A stretch of DNA of 64,000 bases from Delphinapterus leucas. Its lineage: Eukaryota; Chordata; Mammalia; Artiodactyla; Monodontidae. Position numbers and translations under genes: made by a program. This document shows, piece after piece, positions 11,971-23,504 of the stretch; within the stretch, counting starts at the first letter, position 1; the number at the start of each line of letters is the position of its first letter. The notes beneath the pieces were generated by a model. That model saw only the letters and a list, made by a program, of their open reading frames with translations, did not search any database and had not been told where the DNA came from. The stretch spans positions 70,846,099 to 70,910,098 of the forward strand of contig NW_022098069.1 of assembly GCF_002288925.2 (NCBI RefSeq). The letters are read 5' to 3'.

Positions 11971-12880
11971 TATTATCTAATTAACCCCTCCTCTTTATTG
12001 AATACCTAGTTTCTAATCGTTTGCTATTATTAGCAGAGCTGTAATGAATATTCTTATAGAGAAATTTTTTTGCATGTGTCTGAATCATAAAATCTTTAGG
12101 ACAGATTCTTAACATGGAATCATTGTGGTGACATGGAGACAAATTTTCACAGTTTATATGTTCTGCCAAATTGCCCTCAAAAAGGGTTATAACAATCATT
12201 CTTCCACAAATATTAAATGAAAAAATCGACTTTTCCCATTGTTAAGACTTGGTACTGTCAATTTTGCATATTTTGGCCTAACTAATTAGTTCAAAAGTGA
12301 TCTCAGTTTTGTTTTATCATTTTTTATTGCCAACATATTTAAGAATCTTTTTTCTATTTTCAATGTCCTTTGTAATTACTTTTTCATTCCTTTGCAAATT
12401 TATCTCTTAAGTCATTTGTCCTTTTCAAGTTGATTTGTGGGAGTTTCAAATGTTCTTTCATTCTATGGCTTTATCTGGACATTGATTATGATGAATTTTG
12501 ACATGCACAAGACTTTGTTTTCATTCAGCTAAGTTTTTCTTAAGAGGTCTCTTTTCCCCTTTTTGGAAGGCCCTCCACATACAAAGTATATTTTTTAAAG
12601 ACACAGATCTATTTTTTCTTTTGAAAAACTTTTACCACACAAAGAATGAAGTCATCTTTTTTATTGTATTGCTATTTATGTCATTAGGATATTTTTCATT
12701 GAAATCTTAGATTTACCTAGAATTTGTTGTTTTGCATGGGTATGAATTAGAAATGTACATTAATTTTGTTCCAAGTACCAAAACAAATTTCATGGCAAAT
12801 TTTCATCTATACATAAGAATGGCTCTGAACTTTCTATTCCACATAATTCCATATAATTAAAAATGATACTCTCAATCCAA
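11971..12880 (-). mobile_element. Old L1/HAL1-type fragment, second part
   Basis: Antisense L1: 'attagcagagctgtaatgaa', 'tgttctgccaaattgccctc', 'ttccacaaatattaaatga', 'ttgcatgggtatgaattaga'. Continues the L1 at 11080-11750. No surviving ORF2 frame. Confidence 0.6.
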
Positions 12881-14305
12881 TCTTGCAAGTGTCTTAGTTC
12901 CATTAGAATTGATTGTCAATCTAACCTACTCTAATTATTATTTACATTCTCAGAAATTCTTCTTCTTTTTCATCAGCTAATGGCTTCCTTCTAATTTTCC
13001 AATATTGGTAAAGATTTATTTAATTCTTATGTTTCTTCTCTCATTCAGTATGATTTTGAAAGAAGGAGATTAAAAAAACCTTGCATTTGTTTACTCATTG
13101 TGAAACAAAAGTGGATATTTAATTTATATTTTACATTTGGACTTTACGAATATATTAAGTAATATGAAAAATTTTAAATTACTTTGAAAAGCAAATAATC
13201 ATGCCATAATCTACTTTTATAAAAGGAGTTGTACACTCATTAAATATCTATTAAATAGCTGGAATTATTAAATACACATCTAATAATCAAAATGATCTTA
13301 CAAGGTATTTATTAGACTTACAGAAAATTATCTGAGTGTATGTGTGTTTTCTTGTTGTTATTCATCCAATAGCCATCTCCAAGTACTACTTCCTTACAAA
13401 TAGAATTGTTATTTCCTTTGCCCTACTCTAAGTGAACATGAGTGATTTAAAATCTTCCCAGATTCAGGGCATAAATCTTTATATATTTGAGCTTTGCATG
13501 CCCTTTGCCTCAAATTATGAGGCTCTGAGATTTTACCCTACTCCCTAGGTAGCAAGTTAGCCAGCCACAGCTTCATAGTTTCTGGAAGAAGCAGCATTCT
13601 TCAGATGTGTCAGATGAAGCACAGTTTAATATTCACTACAGATAAAATTACTATTAAAGATAAGAAATCTAGAATTTATATATAATATTTGTATTGATTA
13701 TATTTAATTATGGTTATATTTTTATTATTGATAAATAATATGTGACTTTCTGCAATTTAACGAAGTTTACACTTTTGTATGTCTGCATTCTGCCATGATC
13801 CTTGAGATTTTAAGGGTTGTATTCTCCCATGAGTTCATTAAGTAGTTTCATATATTAGCTCAAAACCTTTCTGTGACCCTTCATTTCCAGTGTCACAAGT
13901 GCAAATTCCCAGGGCTCTAAACAATCACCTGCCAAACTTTTGGTGAACATTTCACCAAATGTGCTTAGCTTTTCTCGTGCTCCTGCCTTTATTCATGCCA
14001 ATTCTCAGACATTGAATGTCTTGGATTCCATGTGTCAAAACCCATGCTATCATTCTGGAAGCTATATTTTTGCATTACATGTTGTATGTATTCAATGTTA
14101 AACTCTTTGTACTTTGATAATGTTTACATTTGAATAAAATGTCTTTAGAAATATTTAATTGCCTTCCTATGAAAATTAACATCCAAGGAGCCCAGTGCCC
14201 CACAATTGTTAATAATAGTAGCAATGTATTTTTCTGCACTTAAAATATTCCACACGCAATTTATAGTAGATGCTCTCTATGCCTTACTCATTACCCCTCT
14301 TTCAA
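12881..14305. other. No gene or recognised repeat
   Basis: AT-rich DNA. A slightly GC-richer patch at about 13450-13620 carries no frame or motif I recognise. Confidence 0.5.
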
Positions 14306-14734
14306 ATGCATTAAGTGCCAACATGCTTATCTTTGTGCCTAAGAGGTTTGTTTTGTTTTGTTTTGTTTTTGTTTTCCCTTGAAACTGCTGAAAGATATAA
14401 TACCATGATTAGGACCCATCATCATCACCACTACCAGCAGCTCTCAATGAGTGACTCTCAGGAATTGGTACAGGAACTGTCTAATTCCTTTATTCTTTGG
14501 GTAGGACAATTTTTATATATATGGTTTCCATCTTTCTGCAGAATTGTATGATGCTCTAGACCAACACTTAAGAGCTCTGATGAACATTTGATACTTCACC
14601 ACTATTGACAAGTTTCCCTTTCCTGTATTAAGTCCCCCACTTCCAAGTATTAAGTTCTCTGCACTTCCAAGTAATTATCTGACCTCAAATTCTTGTCTTT
14701 GAATCTGCTATTGAAAGACCCCATACTAGGACAG
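14306..14734 (+). mobile_element. Putative 5' LTR of ERVL-type provirus (LTR16-like)
   Basis: The end of this block, 'gttctctgcacttccaag' to 'aagaccccatactaggacag', parallels the end of the 3' LTR near 19355-19440 ('gttctctgtgcttcccaaat', 'cttgaatcctgactctgagt'). The starts also share 'tgtgcctaagagg' / 'tgtgcctgaggg'. The middle is too diverged to align by eye. The 3' end looks like LTR16, an ERVL LTR. The 5' boundary is a guess. A (TTTTG)n stretch at 14346-14372 lies inside. Confidence 0.5.
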
Positions 14735-14752
14735 TTTATCGGAAGTGGTTCC
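14735..14752 (+). other. Degenerate primer-binding site of the ERVL
   Basis: tttatcggaagtggttcc follows directly after the putative LTR end. ERVL elements use a tRNA-Leu primer with a site resembling TGGTGTCAGAAGTGGG; the gaagtgg core is kept. Assignment is inference from position and partial match. Confidence 0.4.
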
Positions 14753-16819
14753 CAAATGCAGTTCCTGAATCACTGTAGTCAAATGACAAGAAGCCCACTC
14801 CAGGGAATATAACCCCTGGAATGCTATAGTATCACAATTTTTAAGCCTCATCTGCAGTGAACTGGGGTAAGATAGAGATAAAGGAGGATGCATAGATTAT
14901 GTAATTTTTCAAGACTTTTGACCATATGATAATAAAGAGAATTTCCAGCATTATGGAGTCGGTTGTCTCTCATTAAGTTCCAATGATACAGTAAAGAAAG
15001 GAAAGGACAGATTTAGTTTAGCCAACCACCAACTCAGGTCACAATTTAAGAGCCAGAAGTTCTTTATGTCAGAGCCAAAGGCCCTCATTGCCTGTAGCTG
15101 GTGGACTACAGGGCTGAAAACAAGGCCCAGGATCAGATTGTGAGTGAAGCAAAATTGCAGTGTTTGTTTTGCTTTTTTTTCTTTCCTACTCCCAGGAGCC
15201 TTTGTTGCTAAAGTAAGGACTATGATACAGAAGTCCTGGGACCTTGCAATTTAGATAAGATCATCTGTGTGAATGTGCTTAACAACCTTGAACCTCCAGA
15301 CTCCCTGAATGTCCTGGGATGGTAGAAGTGTCTCACTGTCCCTCAAGGATGGAAAATTAGCCTTGTCTGGAGACCATGCAGAGACCTCACAGGAGGCAGG
15401 TGCTTCAAACAACTATAACTGCCCTCTTTGAGATTTGACCCCATCTCCCCTTATATATTCTAGGCAAATAACTAGGATCATGTTTCAGCATGGCCCAGGG
15501 GAAGTATTTTTTCTCCTTCAGGAGGAAAACAGGGCAATGGCTAACTTCTTTCTACCACAGGGAAACATTAGAAGCTTCCTGGGAATGGATCATAAGAGAG
15601 CTTGACTAGGGTGCCTTGATAGAGTACTGAGGAGGGCACAAAATGGGAAGAGTGAAAGGGTTTATTCCCGAAGACCCTATGACATACCAGCTAACTCTAT
15701 TCCCTAATAGTGACCAGAAGCACCTACTTTACTATAACAATAACAATGGTGTGGAGCATGATAGCATTATTAAAAAGCTCACAGTTGGCTATTTTTTTCA
15801 TAAGTCAGGAATGACAGTAGGGTAAACCTCTATGGTATTGGTCTCTCTAGGGTCAACGGAGATAATACAATTCTGGAATCGTATGGGTCATGTAGCAGCA
15901 TTTAACTGTCAGAAGCAAAGTGGATGCCATCTGAGGGAACCCAACTTGCAATGATCTATGGTAATAGCTAATATACCATGATGTCCCAAGAGGTGAGATA
16001 GAGTAAAAGGTGACAAGTCTTTTCCTTGACTTATGCAACCAGCAAAGATCAAGAATGAGAGAACTGAAGGCTAACATCAGTGGCCACAATGGAAAACCAG
16101 CTTCCACATATGGAGCAGCCCTATGACCCCTATAGCTCATTGTTTAAAGTGGAGGACAGTTCATCTTGCAAAAGAACCCAAAATGCCATAGCAAGTATAC
16201 TGAGTAGTATTTTCCCCCAATAATCCCCCGAGAAACCTTTAGTCATTTATCAGAATATTTGTGCATGGGAAAATGAGCATACTAAACTTTTTAGGATATT
16301 TGAATACACAGTCTAAGATGACAATCATACTTGGAGACTCAAAACACCATTATGGCCCAACTGTAAGAGTAGGGACATATAGAAGCCAGGGGATAAATGG
16401 GATCCTGGCCAAAGCCTATCTCACAGCGTGTCAATTGGTTCTCCAGGTCTACCAAGTGCTTCCCCACTATGTATATACTGCATAGCTGGCTTGATTCATG
16501 TGGTGTTTTCTTGTCCTCTGGAGTTAAAGTCATAATGGTAAGAATGGCCAAGAGGAAGCCATACTACTCTCTTTTCTCTGGCCAATGTAGTAAATTGGAA
16601 GTAATGCTATGCTCTGGGTAGTATGGTAAAGATTAGTGCCACTCTTAATAATTACAAGGATTTAGGGGTCATAGTTCGACCTAACGTCTCTGTTTATTTT
16701 ACTAGTCTAGTCCCTAAAAAAGGTCACATAGATTACAACAATGACAGACTACCATAAATTATTCAAGTCATAGTCCTAATCACAACTATTGTATTGTATG
16801 TGGTATCTTTACTAGAAGA

Positions 16820-17340
16820 TTTTATATAAAGTCTGGGAGTTGGTATCTGGCTATTGATGTAGCAAACATATTCTTTCAGTCCCTGTCATGGAGAATCAGA
16901 ATCATTTACATTCACCTGGAATAAAGAGCAGCATAGATTCAGTTTTGTCACAGGATAATGTTAACTCTCACTCTTGGTCACAAAGTCAGAAGAGACCTTG
17001 ATCATCTGGACATTTCACATTATATCACACTGATCTACTATATTGAGGGCACCATGTTCATCTGGCCTAGAAAAAAGTAAGTGGCAAGTGCCCTGAGTCC
17101 CCTGGTAAAACCATGTGTATCGTAGGGTATAAGAAGAATCATAAAAAGGTCCAGAATATGTCACACAAGTATAGTTTATAAGTATCCAGACATTAGAGGT
17201 ATGTCAAGATATCTCCTCCGAGATAAAGAACAAGTTGTGGCAGCTTGCATCCCCTGCCACTAAGAAAAAGGCACAGAGTGGGTAGGCTTCTTCATATTTG
17301 GAAGACAGCACATATTACACTTGAAAATACAGCTCCATCC
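16820..17340 (+). pseudogene. ERVL pol: reverse transcriptase relic
   Basis: Translated on the + strand, the region near 16846 reads WYLAIDVANIFFQS, matching retroviral RT motif A, with its catalytic Asp kept. Near 17036 it reads TLIYYIEGTMFIW, the equivalent of motif C (YIDD in ERVL), with both Asp residues replaced (Glu, Gly). RRDLDHL just before motif C is also typical of ERVL. In-frame stops lie between the motifs. Downstream, around 17195-17310, is a recognisable connection region ('atgtcaagatatctcctcc', 'aggcacagagtgggtaggct'). Identification is from the known ERVL family pattern; catalytic death is seen directly. Confidence 0.75.
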
Positions 17341-17559
17341 CCATTTATTAGATGATTTGGAAAGCTGTCAACTTAAAGTTATCTGGCACATTAAAATGCT
17401 GTGCTAAAATATCTGGCAAGCCCAAATAAAAGTGTCGTAGCAAAGACCCTGGGCATGGAGGGTTAGCGCAAGGACATGCCAACTGCAGCAAAGACGTATT
17501 CACTGTTTTAAAAGCAGCTCCTGACTTGCTATTCAGCCCTACTACATGCTGGGCAACTA

Positions 17560-18065
17560 AGCATGGGTCATTAAGTGACTTTGTAACCAGAGCTGCCCAT
17601 CCTGAGCCAGGTATTATAAAAACCCACCAAGTCACAGAGGTAATCAGATGCAAAGCAATCCATCACACATTTGAAATGTCATGTTATGAATCAGACCCAA
17701 TTAGATTAGAGGATACAAGTAACTTACAATGCAGGTGACAGTACCCCCTATTCCAGTCTCATGGGTGCCTCTCCCACAGCTTCTAACCAAGGTCTCTTAG
17801 GGGCTCCCCATGGCCAGCTATTGGAAAAGAGCAAAACTAAGGTTTGATTCATAATGGCTGGGTAGATATATTGGCACAAGCTTACGATGCACTGCTGCTG
17901 CATGAGAGTCCCACTAAACTGTATCTCTGAATGTCAGGGAGCAGAGAAATGCATCTCAATGGGCAGAGCTTCAGATAAATTTGTGTAGATGGAGAGTTGA
18001 CCTCAGATGAATATGTTCACTAAATCCTGAGCAGCAGCAAATAGTTTAGCTAGCTGGCCAAAGAC
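17560..18065 (+). pseudogene. ERVL pol: RNase H relic
   Basis: Nucleotide landmarks of the ERVL RNase H region are kept in order: 'agagctgcccatcctgagcc' (about 17590), 'tttgattcataatggctggg' (about 17842, corresponding to the F-x-D-G motif with Asp changed to His), 'aaatgcatctcaatgggcag' (about 17948), and 'gcaaatagtttagctagctg' (about 18038). Stops and shifts break every frame. A 101-codon frame on the opposite strand at 17348-17653 is a shadow with no domain. Confidence 0.6.
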
Positions 18066-18083
18066 CTGAAATAACATTTAAAT

Positions 18084-18290
18084 ATGGAACAATCTGTTCT
18101 TAGAGAAAAACATGTGGATGTACCTACAGGATTAGGCTTAGGCACAGAGATGGTGAATCTCTCTGTCTCTCGCTGGTATTCACTAAAGAGCATCCACAGC
18201 AGAGGAGGCATTATAGAACAAAATAGAGAAGGTGAATTGTCTAGTAGAGATCGCAGCACCACTAAATTTAGCGCACTGAGGTGAAAACTA
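18084..18290 (+). pseudogene. ERVL dUTPase relic
   Basis: A 66-codon open stretch contains VDVPTGLGLGTEM, then SRWYSLKSIHSRGGIIEQNR and EGEL. This matches the trimeric dUTPase pattern R-S-x-L-A...G-x-I-D-x-D-Y-x-G-E (motifs 2 and 3): the glycine and GII core are kept, but the catalytic Asp is Glu and the Asp-Tyr is Asn-Arg. dUTPase is a known extra domain at the C-end of ERVL pol. It begins about 20 bases after RNase H sequence ends, with no integrase between. Too short and altered to be active. Confidence 0.6.
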
Positions 18291-18513
18291 TGGCTACACC
18301 TGATTGGTCAGTATACCAGCAGGCAAAGAAGGACTTCTTATGTCAGACCAGGAAATCGACCCTGATTATTAGGAGGAAGTAAGATTGCTGCTGTATAATG
18401 TGGGAAAGGAGATTCATTTGGACAACATTTTTGTGCTTCTATGTCTAGTAATAATCGTAAATGGGCACCTGTAGCAACTTCAGCCTAACAAGGACATGAT
18501 AGCACTGTCCTTG

Positions 18514-18537
18514 CTTAATTGGAATGATCCAATTAAG
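18514..18537. repeat. Perfect inverted repeat (9 bp arms, 6 bp loop)
   Basis: cttaattgg and ccaattaag are exact reverse complements, separated by aatgat. The start of the 182 bp duplicated segment (18522) falls at this hairpin. Confidence 0.85.
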
Positions 18538-18703
18538 ATTGCTAAACAGTGCACTAACCAAATGCAAATCAAGACTCTGTAAAGAGAGATAATGTGGGAA
18601 AATTATTTATGCCTTACTTTCTATTATAAAAGAAGCAATTCTGGAAGACAAAAATAATCATGGTCTCTCATAATTGAGTAGTTCCAGGAACCTATATAAT
18701 CAC
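18522..18703 (+). repeat. Local duplication, copy A (within ERVL 3' part)
   Basis: About 182 bp, repeated in the same orientation at 20564-20747. By eye there are about 11 substitutions and one 2 bp indel, so about 94% identity. This is far closer than the two putative LTRs of the host provirus are to each other, so the duplication is much younger than the provirus. Confidence 0.9.
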
Positions 18704-18990
18704 ATGATAGCATGACTCCTCAGGCATGAGGTGTGCTTTATAACACCAGGCAAGCATACAAGAACATATGTGCCTGCTGAGAGTAAGAGGAATCTGGAAT
18801 GGGTGGTAAAGGAGGAAGATTAGTATCAGTTGCAGTAATGGAAACCATAATTTGTCCAGTTAACGCTCTTTTTCTTATATCTCTCCCTCCCCTGAAATTG
18901 TGACTGGCAACTATATTGAAGAAGCAATAATAGGAAAGAGTGAATTTAACATGAAGCATTAATGGATGTGAACAGCACAAAATTCAGACT

Positions 18991-19440
18991 CTAACATCCA
19001 TTATGTATTTCATATCCTTTGAATCTTTTCGTGTGTTCCGGTAGGCTTCCAAGTGCCTATATCTGAAGATATGTGCCTGAGGGCTCTTTTGCTTCAAAAA
19101 TCAAAAACTGTGGTGCCCACAATTGCAAGGCAGCCATCTGGAAATGCCAAGGGACTAGCAATCCTGGATCAGTTCCTCTCAGTTGGTGTTCAGTTATCCA
19201 ACTTCCTCCCTCCTCAGGAAAGAGAATTCTGAGGGACAGGGTTTGGACCATTTTCTCAAGTTTCCCCCAACATTTAACATATAGTGGTACATTTAATAGT
19301 TCTCCACTTAATAATTTACCCTATTCTGAGTCGCTTGCCCCAATTTTTTAAAACCAGAGTTCTCTGTGCTTCCCAAATAAACTACTTGCACTTGAATCCT
19401 GACTCTGAGTTGACTTTTGGGAAAATCCCAAATAATACAC
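18991..19440 (+). mobile_element. Putative 3' LTR of ERVL-type provirus (LTR16-like)
   Basis: Ends with 'cttcccaaataaactacttg', 'acttgaatcctgactctgag' and 'ttgggaaaatcccaaa', the typical end of LTR16-like ERVL LTRs, including the AATAAA poly(A) signal at about 19375-19380. Upstream, 'gtggtaaaggaggaagatta' near 18803-18822 could be the polypurine tract, but it is nearly 180 bp from the assumed LTR start, so the start may really lie further left. Two chance frames on opposite strands overlap it. Confidence 0.55.
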
Positions 19441-19700
19441 TAGATATGGAGATAAATGAATAGAATATAGTATCCATGCCTAGAGAAATTTATATTGTGG
19501 AATTCAATACTAAGACATAAGAAAATGAATATAGTATGGTAGAGAATTATAATAGAATTAAGAACAAGATGCTGGGAGAGAAACAAGAGTAATATACCTA
19601 ACTTCCTACAAGAAGCTGGATGAATCAGGACCAATAGCGTGGAAGAGTTGACATCCCACTGGAGTCATGAAGACTGAAGAAATGAATAGTAAATAAGAAA
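19441..19700 (-). mobile_element. L2 LINE fragment
   Basis: Antisense L2 3' region: 'gagaaatttatattgtggaa', 'aagatgctgggagagaaaca', 'catcccactggagtcatgaa'. Corresponds to the part of L2 next to its 3' end. Strongly diverged. Confidence 0.5.
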
Positions 19701-20563
19701 GTATACAGCCTAATGAGAAACTCATTTTAGGATACAATACAATAAAACCACACACTGATTATTCATAATATTCAGTCCTTTAAGGTAAACCAACACAAAC
19801 TTGAGAATTTCCAATGTGAGCCATTTCCTATAGAAAGTTTACTCTTGTGGAAAACATTGTAAAAAGCAAAACTTCTACTCCTGTAGATAGATGATTAGGC
19901 AAAGAAACCTTTGCATTTGTTCTTCTTGAACCTATGCAACTGCCACTCAGACAGAAGTTAGTTTCCTTCTGTTACTTCTAAAGAGAGGTTAATGGATTTC
20001 TTTTGTGTGCTTTTTATGAGTAGGTTTCTGGAAAATGAAATTTCCCAATTCCACAGTTCATCACCCTATACCTGATTGCAGAAATTAGTGATCAGAAATG
20101 AGAATATAAACTGAAAAAAATGTAATTTCCTTCTGTCTTTGAAACTGCTTTGAGATGGGAAACATTTTGCTGTTTCACGACATAATGTCTTCTCATATAA
20201 TATGCTGTCAGCAGTAATGAGTTGAATGAAAGTAATTTCTTTTCCTCTCATATAAAAAAGTGATGTGAAATATTCAAAGGGTAAAAATCATCCTCAAAGC
20301 AAAATATATATATTTCAGTATTTTCTTGAAGATTAATGTACCAGATACCTAAAATTCTTTTTTCTCTCCTTTCTAGACTTATAAAAAAAAAGTATAGTTT
20401 TCTCTAGAGAACTGTGATTCAAAACTAGTCATTTTTTTCCTAGTATATGCTGGACTACATGACATTGCTTATAGAAGGATTTGTTCTTTTGCAAATGACT
20501 TGCCTGGTCTGGTACAACATGATTGTGTATAATGTTTCAATAGCTATTTTTAGGTTAATAAAA
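19701..20563. other. No gene or recognised repeat
   Basis: AT-rich DNA between the ERVL copy and duplication copy B. Nothing supported. Confidence 0.5.
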
Positions 20564-20747
20564 GAATGATCCAATTAAGATTGTTAAACAGTGCACTAGC
20601 CAAATGCAAATCAAGACTCTGTAAAGACAGATAATGAGGGAAAATTATTTATGCCTTACTTTCTATTCCAGAAGAAGCGATTCTGGAAGACAAAAATAAT
20701 CATGGTTTCTCTCATAATTGAGTAGTTCCAGGAGCCTATAAAGTCAC
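20564..20747 (+). repeat. Local duplication, copy B
   Basis: Second copy of the 18522-18703 segment. Sequence flanking it on both sides is unrelated to the ERVL, so it is an isolated piece. No poly(A) tail, target-site duplication or terminal inverted repeats are seen, arguing against retro- or DNA transposition. Confidence 0.9.
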
Positions 20748-21436
20748 TGGGAAAAGTTATTTGTATATTAAGGCTCAGGGACTGTCTAGCTCTGACAAGA
20801 ATAATGTTCTTTTCTACTTTTGAACTATAAGACTTCTATTACTGAATTCGCATGGTCTAGCAATGTGATGTATTAAATATTTATGAAAAAATGAAGTCTT
20901 CAGGATTTGGATCTGTGTATAATTGAGCTTCAGATGTTTATATGTTTCTTCAAAACATTTTCTGAAGCATTTGTCATTTAAATTTTTCATAATCTTTTTC
21001 ATAAAATACTTTCTGTGTGCGCTAAGTTGAAAGAATGAACACGAAGAATATATAAGTAAAAATATCTTTATAGATATAAGAAGGATATTCAATTACAAAA
21101 AGGTTTAAAAGTGAGGAGAGTATATGGAGTGAACATACGGTTCTGATGTATGCAAAAATGCTCAAAGCAAAAAATGCTAAGTCATCTACATTCAATGTCC
21201 CTAAATGTATGTTAGTTTTAAGCAAAAAGAACTCTAAGGAAACAATTACCGATCAAATGAAAGTTCAAAGTACACAGTAGCCAAAGAGTAATATAAAAAC
21301 AAAACAATTTTATGTAGTTCAATTTCAAAATCATAAAACATTTAACACAAAAACCCTTACCTTATGTTGCTAAGAATTAGAGTTTTTTCAGTATGTAGGA
21401 TTAAATAATGTTAATAACAGTAAATAATGTTAAAAA
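20748..21436. other. No gene or recognised repeat
   Basis: AT-rich DNA. Frames on the - strand at 20814-21225 have no domain and low-complexity composition. Confidence 0.5.
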
Positions 21437-21448
21437 AATAATTTTCGG

Positions 21449-21657
21449 GGCTTCCCTGGTGGTGCAGTCGTTGAGAGTCCGCCTGCCGATGCAGGGTACA
21501 CGGGTTCATGCCCCGGTCCGGGAAGATCCCACATGCCGCGGAGCGCCTGGGGCCGTGAGCTGTGGCCGCTGAGCCTGCGCGTCCGGAGCCTGTGCTCCGC
21601 AACGGGAGAGGCCACAACAGTGAGAGGCCCGCGTACCGCAAAAATAAATAAATAGAT
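21449..21657 (+). mobile_element. CHR-type SINE, short form
   Basis: Full short-form element from gggcttccctggtggtgcag to gaggcccgcgtaccgc and an A-rich tail, flanked by a perfect 12 bp target-site duplication aataattttcgg at 21437-21448 and 21658-21669. This shows L1-type target-primed insertion. A-box (tggtgcagtcg) and B-box (gggttcatgcc) regions are present. Confidence 0.95.
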
Positions 21658-21669
21658 AATAATTTTCGG

Positions 21670-22309
21670 TTGAATACAGTCTGTGATCTTTATATGTACT
21701 TCACAGAATCTGCTGCATTAGCGTCAGGGCACTCTAAATGTGAGGTGGACAGAAGCAAGAGATGGCAGAGTTCCAGCTGGCTTTGGAACGTCACTGACAC
21801 ATTGAGGTGGCTGAGACCTGGCATCTTCTATCCTTGACCATGTCTTGTCTATAGTACAGTATGTTAATGTTTTAAATATAATAGAAAAAAAGGATACCAG
21901 CTTGAACATTCAGACACACGGAGTTAACAACTGTTCTACAAGGATATAGCAAGCCACCAACAGTAATGGGACAGAGAATCTAAACCCTAAAAAAGGCTCA
22001 TGCTCCAGGAGAGCGAGAACTGTGTCTCTCAGTGAAGGGCACAGGGCCATAGTAAGTGCTCAATAAATACCCCTGAAATAGTGAGGAGAAGTAAAAGAGT
22101 GATTACAATGACCAATAGTTCATAAACACTGCTTCTAAAGTATTTTGCTTATTCCTAAATGAGCCTAGATGCATTCTTTCAGGACAATAATAAACATAAA
22201 TATAGTATATAATACACATGCATATATAGAATGTGATGATTTGCTCAATAGTTATCAAAAGGGTCTACATTTGTGTTTACAAAATTGTAGTTTATTACCT
22301 ATGAGTATT
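21670..22309. other. Mostly unassigned DNA with an L2 3' end
   Basis: At about 21985-22080 the sequence 'tccaggagagcgagaactgt', 'agggcacagggccatagtaa' and 'gtgctcaataaatac' is the sense L2 3' end. The remainder is unassigned. Confidence 0.5.
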
Positions 22310-22560
22310 GTGTAGAGTTATGATTTCTAAAGTCAGACTACCACTGTTCAAAACTGGTAGCCTTACCAAATACTAGTTGTGACATTGGACAAATCTATTA
22401 ACTTCTATATGCCTTAATTTCCTTACCTGTAAAATGGGGACAAAAATAATAGCTACTCATTAATTGTGAGAATTAAATGAATTATCTCATGTAATTGCTT
22501 AGAAAACTGCTTGGCAAATCATCAGTGCTATATTCATGTTAGCTATTATTACTTCTTATA
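22310..22560 (+). mobile_element. MIR SINE, nearly full length
   Basis: Sense MIR with its parts in order: 'tctaaagtcagactaccact', 'actagttgtgacattggaca', 'cttaatttccttacctgtaa', 'aatggggacaaaaataatag' and 'tgagaattaaatgaattatc'. One of the best-preserved MIR copies here, still well diverged. Confidence 0.85.
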
Positions 22561-22619
22561 ACATAAGAAATGGAAATAACATCATACCCTTATGTTATCT
22601 TGCCAGAACTACTATAGTA

Positions 22620-22985
22620 TCTCCCCCTCTCCAATCTTTTCCTTTCTAAGTCATCCTACATACATTCCATTCAGAAAAATCTTTCTGAATCATGGTCTTG
22701 TTCATGTCAGACCTACACACTAAAAACGTCTACTGTCCCCAAATATGTATATAGTTCTTAGCCTGGCATTTAAGGCCTCTCCTAACCTAATTTTACCATC
22801 TTGTTTTCAACTGCTCCCTTTCTCTTATCTTTCATATAAATTAAGTTGAATTGCCCATTTTCTGAAAAGACCCTGAAATTTTCCTTCAATGATTGGCTGT
22901 CCTGGCCTTTCTCCTTGCTTACAATGTTGATACTTCATCTCCCCCATGAATATTTAACCAAGTCCTACAGCTTGAATTAGTGTGT
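22620..22985 (+). mobile_element. L2 LINE fragment
   Basis: Sense L2 3' part: 'ttcttagcctggcatttaag', 'gcctctcctaacctaatttt', 'aactgctccctttctctta' and 'tgattggctgtcctggcctt'. No frame survives. Confidence 0.7.
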
Positions 22986-23504
22986 TATACAGATAAGGTT
23001 ATTATAAGGATGTGTACATGAGTGTGAATAGACCCTTCAATGGTACTGAAACCACTCATCCATTAATTTTGTGCATCACAGCAGGACTAGAGTTTACAAT
23101 ATGCGTTTTTAAAACTATATAATATTTCTTGGCTTACTCATTAAGACACTCCATCTCTTCCTGGATTTATGTCTGAAAAATCTTATTTCACCACCTCAGA
23201 AACCTTGTGCCACTGCTATGCATTGTTTGCACTACCTGCAATGTGACATTTTACCTTATTGAAGACTCTTGCTGAGGGATATCTTGTCTTTGAAAATAAC
23301 CCAAGACCAGAATATAAGATTTCTCTTACGTGGTGGCTGTTCAGTCTTAACTCAGTTTTGTTAAATCATAATTAGCTGTGTGATCAAGGGAGGCTAATTC
23401 TTTTGATAAATGCTTCCTATGTGCTGTAAATTGTGAGAATAAACAGGAAGATATAAGTCAAATATATCAGAGTGAGATAAAGGAAGTAGATTTTTAATCA
23501 GGTT
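22986..23504. other. Unassigned, possible continuation of L2
   Basis: Around 23144-23290 the sequence ('acactccatctcttcctgga', 'atttcaccacctcagaaacc') could be further L2, but this is not secure. No gene. Confidence 0.35.

Larger units (their letters stand above)
14735..18990 (+). mobile_element. ERVL-type endogenous retrovirus internal region (defective)
   Basis: About 4.2 kb between two LTR-like blocks. The first 2 kb should hold gag and protease, but I can recognise no domain there. Reverse transcriptase, RNase H and dUTPase traces follow in the order known for ERVL, all broken by stops and shifts. The integrase region expected between RNase H and dUTPase is missing. No env is seen, which fits ERVL, a class that lacks env. 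Several moderately long chance frames occur on both strands. The copy is ancient and cannot encode a functional product. Confidence 0.7.
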
